NCBI RefSeq assembly: GCF_013523055.1
Contig: NZ_JAAMQM010000011.1
Location: 152,553 to 216,552 of the forward strand
Source: Pseudomonas capeferrum
GTDB taxonomy: Bacteria > Pseudomonadota > Gammaproteobacteria > Pseudomonadales > Pseudomonadaceae
Direction of reading: 5' to 3'
Length of the DNA stretch: 64,000 nucleotides
This document shows positions 9,079 to 17,915 of the stretch, one piece after another (the stretch's first letter is position 1; each line of letters opens with the position of its first letter). Position numbers and translations under genes: made by a program. The notes below the pieces were generated by a model. It saw nothing but the letters and a program-made list of their open reading frames with translations. It was not told the DNA's origin and made no database searches.

Positions 9079-10409
9079 TGACCTGTACAGCACTGCAGCG
9101 CTTCGAAGACCTGGTCGCGGCCCTGCGCGATGCGAGCCGAGCCGACGAACAGTTCACCTTGGGCTACAACGCCGAGCACTCACGCTTCATCCGCTTCAAT
9201 CATGCCAAAGTGCGCCAGGCCGGAGAGGTCAGCCAGGCCAGCGCCTTGCTGCGACTGGTGCATGACCGACGCCAGGCCGAGGTGCAGTTCACCTTAGGCG
9301 ATGATCGCCAGCTCGACCGCCAACGGCTGGGCGAAGCCTTGGAGAAACTGCGCCGGACCTTGCCACTGCTGGCTGCCGACCCTTACCTGCGCCTGGACGA
9401 AAGCCCTTGGCAAAGCCGGGACGTGCAGGCGCAACCGCTGCCCGCGTGCAGCGACGTGCTGGCCCAGATCGAACAAGGCGCGAGCACGCTCGACCTGGTC
9501 GGAATCTATGCCGCCGGGTCCATCTGCCGAGGATTCGCCAGCTCCTTCGGGGCTTTCGGCTGGCACCAGGCGAACAGTTTCAATCTCGACTGGAGCCTGT
9601 TCCACGCCAATGGCCAGGCGGTCAAGGCCAACTACGCCGGCCAGGCATGGGACAGCCAGGCCTTGGCCGTTCGCCTTCAGCAGGCCCGCAACCAGCTTGA
9701 GCTCCTGGGCCGTCCCGGTATGACCCTCACGCCTGGCAGCTACCGCGCCTACCTGGCGCCCGCGGCCATGGACGAGATCGTCGGCCTGCTCGGCTGGGGA
9801 GGTTTCTCTGCCCAGGCTCTGGCCACGGGCAACAGCGCCCTGCAACGGTTGTACAACGGCGATGCCCAATTGAGCCCACGGGTAAGTATCGACGAGCAGG
9901 TCACCGGCTCGCTCAGCCCGATGTTTTCCAACGAAGGCGCGCTCCGTCGCGACGTGCGGCTGGTCGGCGAGGGTCGCGCCCTTGAACGACTGGTCAGTGC
10001 CCGCAGCGCCGCCGAGTTCGCCCTCCAGGCCAACGGCGCCGACAGCCACGAGTCGCCTTGCGCGCTGAGCCTGGCGCCAGGCAACCTGCCCTCGTCGCAG
10101 ATCCTCGAACGCCTCGGTACCGGCCTGTATATCAGCAACCTCTGGTATCTGAACTATTCGGACCTGCCCGCTGCGCGGATGACCGGTCTGACCCGTTTCG
10201 CCACGTTCTGGGTCGAGGACGGGCGGATCCAGGCACCCGTCAGTACCATGCGTTTCGATGACAGTCTGTACAATCTGCTCGGCAGCCAACTGGAGGACCT
10301 GACCCACGAGCGTGAGCTCATCCTCTCGACCAGCACCTACGAGCAACGGCAAACCGGATCGAGTCATCTGCCTGGCGCGCTGGTCAAAGGCCTGACACTG
10401 ACGCTGTAG
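9078..10409 (+). CDS. tldE: TldE/PmbA family non-catalytic protease partner
   Basis: A 443-aa TldE (PmbA) homologue, the partner subunit that shapes the tunnel leading to the TldD active site. It has the family fold signatures (SFGAFGWHQANSFNLDWSLF near residues 153-172; LYISNLWYLNYSD near 350) but no HExxxH, as expected for the non-metal subunit. The ATG overlaps the tldD stop by one base. An in-frame upstream start would lie inside tldD and is less likely. The gene ends the co-directional run acyl-CoA dehydrogenase-tldD-tldE. A REP pair follows. Confidence 0.88.
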   Translation: MTCTALQRFEDLVAALRDASRADEQFTLGYNAEHSRFIRFNHAKVRQAGEVSQASALLRLVHDRRQAEVQFTLGDDRQLDRQRLGEALEKLRRTLPLLAADPYLRLDESPWQSRDVQAQPLPACSDVLAQIEQGASTLDLVGIYAAGSICRGFASSFGAFGWHQANSFNLDWSLFHANGQAVKANYAGQAWDSQALAVRLQQARNQLELLGRPGMTLTPGSYRAYLAPAAMDEIVGLLGWGGFSAQALATGNSALQRLYNGDAQLSPRVSIDEQVTGSLSPMFSNEGALRRDVRLVGEGRALERLVSARSAAEFALQANGADSHESPCALSLAPGNLPSSQILERLGTGLYISNLWYLNYSDLPAARMTGLTRFATFWVEDGRIQAPVSTMRFDDSLYNLLGSQLEDLTHERELILSTSTYEQRQTGSSHLPGALVKGLTLTL

Positions 10410-10452
10410 CAGCAAGATAAATTCTCGGGGGGGCCGCTGATTTCGAGGTGCC

Positions 10453-10620
10453 ATTGCGGGCCTCTTCGTGGGCAAGCCCGCTCCCACACGATGGACTGCC
10501 CCCAGGAAGTCGGACACCGAACCAACTCTTGGAGGGCAATCCACAATCCGCGTAGAGCTCGATATTCGGGCTTCGCAGGAACCATGTGGGAGCGGGCTTG
10601 CCCGCGAAGAGACCTGCAAT
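10453..10620. repeat. Inverted pair of REP elements between tldE and the MFS gene
   Basis: Two 36-bp arms (10453-10488 and 10585-10620) in opposite orientation share the REP core GGGCAAGCCCGCTCCCACA with about three differences and are separated by 96 bp. Pseudomonas REPs form extragenic hairpins that can block 3' exonucleases or terminate transcription. The remainder of this 270-bp gap shows nothing else. Confidence 0.85.
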
Positions 10621-10679
10621 GACACACCGAAAGAGGCGCTTCTCACCCGGCAATCTCAGCCAGGAAGCTTGAGGCCCAC

Positions 10680-12107
10680 ATGCCCGAACGCATACCGCTG
10701 GATCCCGACACCGCCCGCTGGATTCCCTGGGTGGTGGCAATCGCCTTCTTCATGCAGTCGCTGGACGGCACCATCCTCAACACTGCCCTCCCGGCCATGG
10801 CGACTTCGCTGGCGGAGAATCCGCTACGCATGCAGGGCGTCATCATCGCTTACATGCTGACCGTCGCCCTGCTGATCCCCGCGTCGGGCTGGATCGCCGA
10901 CCGCTTCGGCACCAAACGTATCTTCTTCAGCGCCATCCTGCTGTTCAGTTTCGGCTCGCTGCTGTGCGCGCTGGCCGGCAGCCTGAGTCAACTGGTCATC
11001 GCGCGGATCATCCAGGGCCTGGGCGGTGCCCTGATGCTGCCGGTGGGTCGGCTGGTGGTACTGCGCGCCTATCCACGCTCGGAACTGATGCGGATCATGA
11101 GTTTCATCACCATTCCCGGCCTGCTTGGCCCACTGCTCGGGCCGACCCTGGGCGGCTGGCTGGTGGAGATCCTCAGCTGGCACTGGATCTTCCTGCTCAA
11201 CCTGCCGGTGGGAGCGCTGGGCTGCTACGCCGTATGGAAATTCATCCCCGACCTGCGAGGCTCGGAGCGGACGCGCTTCGACGGCGTGGGCTTCCTGCTC
11301 TTCGGCGCGGCGATGGTGCTCATCACCATCGCCATGGAAGGGCTGGGCGAACTGCACCTTCCTCACTTGCGGGTGATGCTCCTGCTGTTCGCCGGCATGG
11401 CCTGCCTGGCAGCCTACTGGCTGCGCGCGGGGCGCATAGACAACCCGTTGTTCTCGCCACGGCTGTTCCGGGTGCGGACCTTTTCGGTGGGCATTCTCGG
11501 CAACCTGTTCGCCCGCCTCGGCAGCGGTGCCCTGCCTTTCCTGGTCCCCCTGCTGCTGCAGGTGGCGCTGGGGTATTCACCCTCCCAGGCCGGCATGAGC
11601 ATGATCCCGTTGGCGGCGGCGGCGATGGTGGCCAAGTCGATCGCCCGTCTCCTGATCGAGCGCCTGGGGTATCGCATCATCCTCACCGGCAACACGCTGC
11701 TGCTCGGCATACTGCTGGCCAGCCTGGGCCTGATCGATGAACAGACACCTTATGCCGTGCTGCTGGTCCAGTTGTCGCTACTCGGCGCGGTGAACTCGAT
11801 GCAGTTCACCGCAATGAATACCGTGACGCTGATCGACCTCGACGACGCCAGCGCCAGCAGTGGCAACGGCCTGCTGTCGGTGGTGGCGCAACTGGCCTTG
11901 AGCCTGGGCGTGGCGTGCGCTGGCGCGCTGCTCGGTGGTTTCACCGCCGCGGGCAACGCCGACGGCGTCGAGACGACCCTGGGCGCGTTCCAGCTGACCT
12001 TCGTGACCATCGGCGTGATGACCATGCTGGCGGCGGCGATCTTCCTGCAATTGGCACCGACGGACGGAAGGCGTGCTCGTCGTCCGGAACCGGAGATCGA
12101 AGCTTAG
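10680..12107 (+). CDS. DHA2-family MFS drug/proton antiporter (MdtD-like)
   Basis: A 475-aa major facilitator of the 14-helix DHA2 family. Motif A-like GWIADRFGTKRIF lies between TM2 and TM3 (near residues 70-82). The antiporter motif C-type GLLGPLLGPTLGGWL occurs in TM5 (near 144-158), followed by WHWIFLLNLPVG, a DHA2 hallmark. No HlyD-type adaptor or outer-membrane channel gene is adjacent, which fits MdtD-like stand-alone exporters. The substrate is unknown. The ATG follows a weak AAGC/GAGG region. The gene ends 58 bp before dbpA. Confidence 0.9.
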   Translation: MPERIPLDPDTARWIPWVVAIAFFMQSLDGTILNTALPAMATSLAENPLRMQGVIIAYMLTVALLIPASGWIADRFGTKRIFFSAILLFSFGSLLCALAGSLSQLVIARIIQGLGGALMLPVGRLVVLRAYPRSELMRIMSFITIPGLLGPLLGPTLGGWLVEILSWHWIFLLNLPVGALGCYAVWKFIPDLRGSERTRFDGVGFLLFGAAMVLITIAMEGLGELHLPHLRVMLLLFAGMACLAAYWLRAGRIDNPLFSPRLFRVRTFSVGILGNLFARLGSGALPFLVPLLLQVALGYSPSQAGMSMIPLAAAAMVAKSIARLLIERLGYRIILTGNTLLLGILLASLGLIDEQTPYAVLLVQLSLLGAVNSMQFTAMNTVTLIDLDDASASSGNGLLSVVAQLALSLGVACAGALLGGFTAAGNADGVETTLGAFQLTFVTIGVMTMLAAAIFLQLAPTDGRRARRPEPEIEA

Positions 12108-12165
12108 GGCGAATGGCCACGAGGCTGGTAGACTGTGCGGCATTTTTGCTTACCAGGCCCGCCTC

Positions 12166-13551
<1,386 letters not shown>

Positions 13552-13571
13552 TCGTCTTGCGAGGAACCACC

Positions 13572-14753
13572 GTGCACACCTGCGATGTGATCATCATCGG
13601 CGCCGGCGCCGCCGGCCTGATGTGCGCCCTGACCGCCGCCTACCGCGGTCGTCGGGTGCAACTGCTCGACCATGCCAACAAGCCGGGGAAGAAGATTCTC
13701 ATGTCCGGTGGCGGTCGCTGCAACTTCACCAACCTGTACACAGAACCGGCCAACTTCCTCTCGCAGAACCCGCACTTCTGCAAGTCGGCCCTGGCTCGCT
13801 ATACCCAGTGGGACTTCATCGAACTGGTGGCCAAGCACGCCGTGCCCTACCACGAGAAGAAACTTGGCCAGCTGTTCTGCGACAACAAGTCCAGCGACAT
13901 CCTCGAGATGCTGCTGAGCGAGTGTGACCGAGCCGGCGCGGCGCTGCGCATGGACACGCGCATCGAGCAGATCGAGAAGACCGAGTCCGGCTACCTGCTG
14001 GAAACCAGCGCCGGCCAGTTCGCCTGCCAGTCCCTGGTGATCGCTACCGGCGGCCTGTCGATCCCGACCCTGGGCGCGACCGGCTTCGGCTACCAGGTTG
14101 CCCGGCAGTTCGGCCACACCTTGTTGCCCACCCGCGCCGGGCTGGTGCCCTTCACCATCACCGAGCCCCATTTGAAGGCACTGTGCACGGAGTTGTCGGG
14201 CACATCGCTCGATTGCACCGTGAGCTGCAATGACACGACCTTCCGCGAGAACCTGCTGTTCACCCATCGCGGTCTGAGCGGCCCGGTGATCCTGCAGATC
14301 TCCTCGTTCTGGGAGGCCGGCGACTGCATCGAGATCAACCTGATGCCCGATCACGATGCACTGGCCTGGCTGCAACAACAGCAGGCCGAGCGCCCCAACA
14401 GCGAACTGAAGACGCTGCTGGGCGAGGTCTTCACCCGCAAGATGGCCAACCTGGTTGCCGAGCAGTGGTTCGTCTCCAAGCCCATGAAGCAATACACGCC
14501 CGCGGAGCTCGCGCAGATCGCCGAAAGACTGTCCGCCTGGCAGGTCGTGCCAGCCGGTACCGAGGGCTATCGCACGGCCGAAGTGACGCTGGGCGGGGTC
14601 GATACCCGCGAGGTGTCGTCCAAGACCATGGAGTCGCTGAAGAGCCCGGGGCTGTATTTCATTGGCGAAGTGCTGGACGTCAGTGGTCACCTGGGCGGTT
14701 TCAATTTCCAGTGGGCCTGGGCTTCGGCCAACGCCGCGGCGCAGTTCGTCTAA
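13572..14753 (+). CDS. NAD(P)/FAD-dependent oxidoreductase of the YhiN/HI0933 family
   Basis: A 393-aa flavoprotein of the HI0933 (BaiN-like) family. The N-terminal FAD-binding GAGAAGLMCAL is at residues 11-21, the family signature KKILMSGGGRCNFTN near 40-54, and a C-terminal GEVLDVSGHLGGFNFQWAWASG-type motif completes the FAD site. The physiological substrate is unknown; the bile-acid activity assigned to BaiN should not be assumed. The GTG at 13572 has GAGG 7-10 bases upstream and starts 20 bp after dbpA, so it is probably cotranscribed. Confidence 0.88.
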   Translation: MHTCDVIIIGAGAAGLMCALTAAYRGRRVQLLDHANKPGKKILMSGGGRCNFTNLYTEPANFLSQNPHFCKSALARYTQWDFIELVAKHAVPYHEKKLGQLFCDNKSSDILEMLLSECDRAGAALRMDTRIEQIEKTESGYLLETSAGQFACQSLVIATGGLSIPTLGATGFGYQVARQFGHTLLPTRAGLVPFTITEPHLKALCTELSGTSLDCTVSCNDTTFRENLLFTHRGLSGPVILQISSFWEAGDCIEINLMPDHDALAWLQQQQAERPNSELKTLLGEVFTRKMANLVAEQWFVSKPMKQYTPAELAQIAERLSAWQVVPAGTEGYRTAEVTLGGVDTREVSSKTMESLKSPGLYFIGEVLDVSGHLGGFNFQWAWASANAAAQFV

Positions 14754-14853
14754 GGTAGAATCCCGCGGCACGGAACGCTTCTTGCTGTCCGTGCCGCGGG
14801 ACGACGGAAGATCGTCCTGTCCGGTTTCCTTCGATCACTGCCAGCAGGCCATC

Positions 14854-17034
14854 ATGTCTTCGTCGTCCTTCCGCCATTCCTTGCGTCGCCTGTGGGCTCT
14901 CGACAAATTCAGCTACAGCATCCGGGTGCTGATCGCACTCACCGGCAGCATGGCGCTGTGCTGGCACCAGGACGAAATGGCCCTGCTGATTCCGTTGTTC
15001 CTCGGCATCATCGCCAGCGCCCTGGCTGAAACCGATGACAGCTGGCAAGGCCGTCTGAATGCCCTGGCCGTGACCCTGGTGTGCTTCACCGTGGCGGCCC
15101 TGTCGGTGGAATTGCTGTTTCCCTACCCTCTGCTCTTCGTCTGCGCCATGGCCCTGGCGGCATTCTGCCTGACCATGCTGGGCGCGCTGGGCGAGCGTTA
15201 CGGGGCAATCGCCTCGGCGACCCTGATCCTGTCGGTGTACACCATGATCGGTGTGGACCAGCGCGGCGGTGAAGTCACCGATTTCTGGCACGAGCCCCTG
15301 CTGCTGGTGGCCGGCGCGGCCTGGTATGGCCTGCTGTCGGTGCTGTGGCAGGCGTTGTTCTCCAATCAGCCGGTACAGCAGAGCCTGGCCCGACTGTTCT
15401 ATGAGCTGGGTCGCTACCTCAAGCTCAAGGCCAGCCTGTTCGAGCCGATCCGCAACCTGGACGTCGAGGCTCGGCGCCTGGAACTGGCGCAGCAGAACGG
15501 CAAAGTGGTGGCTGCGCTCAATGCGGCCAAGGAAATCATCCTGCACCGCGTGGGCAACAGCCAGCCCAACTCCAAGGTCAGTCGCTACCTCAAGCTGTAC
15601 TTTCTGGCCCAGGACATCCACGAGCGTGTCAGCGCCTCGCACTATCCCTACAACGCGCTGGCCGAGGCGTTTTTCCACAGCGACGTGATGTTCCGCTGCC
15701 AACGCCTTCTGCGCCAGCAAGGCACTGCCTGCCAGCAATTGTCGGTTTCCCTGCGCCTGCGCCAGCCGTTCGTCTACGACACCGGCTTCGCCGAGGCGCT
15801 CGAAGACCTGCACGCTTCCCTCGAGCACCTGCGCACCCAGAACAACCCGGCCTGGCGCGGCCTGCTGCGCTCGCTGCGCGCCCTGGCCAACAACCTGGCG
15901 ACCCTGGATCGCCTGCTCGGTGCCGCCAGCAGCCCGGACAGCCTCGCCGATGCCAGCGACAGCAGCCTGCTGGATCGCTCGCCGCGCAGCTTCAAGGACG
16001 TCTGGATTCGCCTGCGCACCCAGCTCACGCCCACTTCGCTGATCTTTCGGCATGCGCTGCGCCTGCCCCTGGCACTGTCCATCGGCTACGGCATGGTGCA
16101 CCTGATCCATCCGACCCAAGGGTACTGGATCATCCTTACCACGCTGTTCGTCTGCCAGCCCAATTACGGCGCAACGCGTCGCAAGCTGGGGCAGCGGATC
16201 ATCGGCACGGCCATCGGCCTCACGGTCGGCTGGGCGCTGTTCGACCTGTTCCCCAGCCCGATCGTCCAGTCGCTGTTCGCGGTGACCGCCGGGGTGGTGT
16301 TCTTCGTCAATCGCACCACGCGCTACACCTTGGCCACGGCGGCGATCACCTTGATGGTGCTGTTCTGCTTCAACCAGACCGGTGATGGCTACGGCCTGTT
16401 CCTGCCGCGCCTCTTCGATACGCTGGTCGGCAGCCTGATCGCCATCCTGGCGGTGTTCCTGTTCCTTCCTGACTGGCAGGGCCGCAGGTTGAACAAGGTA
16501 CTGGCCAACACCCTGACCTGCGCCAGCCAGTACCTGCGCCAGATCATGGAGCAGTACGCCAATGGCAAGCGTGACGACCTGGCCTACCGCCTGGCGCGGC
16601 GCAACGCCCACAACGCCGATGCCGCGCTGTCCACGACGCTGTCGAACATGCTCATGGAACCTGGCCATTTCCGTAAGGAGGCCGACGTCGGTTTTCGCTT
16701 CCTGGTGCTCTCGCACACCTTGCTGAGTTACCTCTCGGGCCTGGGCGCGCACCGCGACACCGTATTGCCTGGCGAGGTACGGGAACAGTTGATCGATGGC
16801 GCCGGTACCCGCCTGGCCGACAGCCTGGACGAGATCGCCAATGGACTTTCCGCCAAGTTACCGATCGCCATTCACAGCGATGCCGAGGACGCATTGGCCG
16901 ATGCGCTGGAGCAGATGCCCGAGGAACTGGATGAGCATCAGCGGCTGGTGCAGACGCAATTGGCGCTGATCTGCCGCCAGCTCGGCCCGCTGCGCACCCT
17001 GGCCGCGCACCTGGTCAAGGGCACGCCGAACTGA
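14854..17034 (+). CDS. yccS: YccS/YhfK family inner-membrane protein (FUSC domain)
   Basis: A 726-aa membrane protein, near the size of E. coli YccS (717 aa). An N-terminal bundle of about six membrane helices (residues 20-160) precedes a cytoplasmic helical region (170-400). A second bundle (405-530) contains the FUSC signature HPTQGYWIILTTLFVCQPNYGATRRKLGQRIIGT. It ends in a long cytoplasmic helical tail. Family members resemble aromatic acid efflux proteins (AaeB), but the function of YccS is not settled. The ATG at 14854 matches the conserved N-terminus; frame-open sequence upstream has no better ribosome site. Confidence 0.88.
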   Translation: MSSSSFRHSLRRLWALDKFSYSIRVLIALTGSMALCWHQDEMALLIPLFLGIIASALAETDDSWQGRLNALAVTLVCFTVAALSVELLFPYPLLFVCAMALAAFCLTMLGALGERYGAIASATLILSVYTMIGVDQRGGEVTDFWHEPLLLVAGAAWYGLLSVLWQALFSNQPVQQSLARLFYELGRYLKLKASLFEPIRNLDVEARRLELAQQNGKVVAALNAAKEIILHRVGNSQPNSKVSRYLKLYFLAQDIHERVSASHYPYNALAEAFFHSDVMFRCQRLLRQQGTACQQLSVSLRLRQPFVYDTGFAEALEDLHASLEHLRTQNNPAWRGLLRSLRALANNLATLDRLLGAASSPDSLADASDSSLLDRSPRSFKDVWIRLRTQLTPTSLIFRHALRLPLALSIGYGMVHLIHPTQGYWIILTTLFVCQPNYGATRRKLGQRIIGTAIGLTVGWALFDLFPSPIVQSLFAVTAGVVFFVNRTTRYTLATAAITLMVLFCFNQTGDGYGLFLPRLFDTLVGSLIAILAVFLFLPDWQGRRLNKVLANTLTCASQYLRQIMEQYANGKRDDLAYRLARRNAHNADAALSTTLSNMLMEPGHFRKEADVGFRFLVLSHTLLSYLSGLGAHRDTVLPGEVREQLIDGAGTRLADSLDEIANGLSAKLPIAIHSDAEDALADALEQMPEELDEHQRLVQTQLALICRQLGPLRTLAAHLVKGTPN

Positions 17035-17059
17035 GCGACGCTGCGGCGCAGGACACTGT

Positions 17060-17356
17060 TCAGGGGTAGCCGAGGACTTCTCGGACTTGCGCCAGATGAG
17101 CGGCGATCCATTGCTTGTCGATCGCGCCCCAGTCACGGATACGGTAGTGCCCGGCATGGCGGCGGGCGCCGTCCTGTTGCTCGAATTCGCAGATGATGTC
17201 CAGGTCGGCCAGCGCGGTGATGGTGTCCTGGGCCGTCCGGCGGGGCATGCCGGTCGCTTCCATCAGTGCGGGTACGCTCGAGGCTGTCTGGCTATCGATC
17301 AGCCAGGCTACGTAGAGCCGTCGGTAGAAGCTGCTCTTGGTCTTGCTTACGTCCAT
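17060..17356 (-). CDS. Small winged helix-turn-helix protein
   Basis: A 98-aa protein with a predicted winged helix: residues near 23-80 include SVPALMEATGMPRRTAQDTITALADLDIICEF, an HTH followed by a wing-like KxxxGHYRI segment. Two ATGs lie 6 bp apart. The inner one (17356) is favoured because AAGGA stands nine bases upstream, whereas the outer ATG (17362) is only three bases from it. It lies 19 bp downstream of the YgjP-like peptidase gene on the same strand, suggesting one transcript. DNA target and function are unknown. It is convergent with yccS. Confidence 0.72.
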   Translation of the reverse strand: MDVSKTKSSFYRRLYVAWLIDSQTASSVPALMEATGMPRRTAQDTITALADLDIICEFEQQDGARRHAGHYRIRDWGAIDKQWIAAHLAQVREVLGYP

Positions 17357-17375
17357 CTGCATCGATCCTTGTGGT

Positions 17376-17876
17376 TCAGGTGGCGCCGGGCAGTTCCCGG
17401 TAGGTCAGGTAGACCCGGAGATCGAACTCCAATTGGTGATAGGCCGGCTCCATGTGCTCGCAGAGCTGGTAGAAGGCCTTGCTGTGATCGCGCTCCTTGA
17501 GGTGCGCCAGCTCGTGCACGACGATCATGCGCAGGAACTGCGGCGCTGCGTCCTTGAACAGCGAGGCTATGCGGATTTCCTTCTTCGCCTTCAGCTTCCC
17601 GCCCTGGACCCGCGACACGGCGGTGTTGAGCCCGAGGGCACGGTGCGTCAGGTCCAATCGATTGTCGAACAAGACCTTGTCGAGACTGGGCGCGCTACGC
17701 AGGTACTCCTGCCTAAGGCCCTGGGCATAGGCATAAAGCGCCTTGTCGCTCTGCACCTGATGGCGATCGGCATAGCGCTGGCGCAGGTAATCGCCCAGGC
17801 GGTCGCTGGCGATCAGCTGGCGTATCTGATCCTGCAGATGCTGTGGGTAGGCTTGCAAGTAGCGTAGTGCGGTCAT
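17376..17876 (-). CDS. YgjP-like M48-family metallopeptidase
   Basis: A 166-aa protein with the zinc peptidase motif HELAHLKERDHS (HExxH, with a further H five residues on) near residues 126-137, followed by a C-terminal helix as in the YgjP/DUF45 family. The substrate is unknown. The family is related to SprT-like and WSS1-like proteases. The ATG at 17876 is preferred; a longer version from a TTG at 17915 would almost touch the cfcR stop and adds a non-conserved leader. It is 39 bp downstream of cfcR and probably read through from it. Confidence 0.8.
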   Translation of the reverse strand: MTALRYLQAYPQHLQDQIRQLIASDRLGDYLRQRYADRHQVQSDKALYAYAQGLRQEYLRSAPSLDKVLFDNRLDLTHRALGLNTAVSRVQGGKLKAKKEIRIASLFKDAAPQFLRMIVVHELAHLKERDHSKAFYQLCEHMEPAYHQLEFDLRVYLTYRELPGAT

Positions 17877-17915
17877 GACGACGGAGTCGGCCGAAGAAGG
17901 GCAGAGTTTATCCAA

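Noticed and set aside
14701..16752. 683-codon minus-strand frame over yccS
   Set aside because: Antisense shadow of a recognised membrane protein; composition dominated by Gln, Arg and Ala as expected for reversed GC-rich codons.
17876..17915. Longer start (TTG) for the YgjP-like peptidase
   Set aside because: It would abut the cfcR stop by one base, uses a rare start and adds a leader without family similarity.
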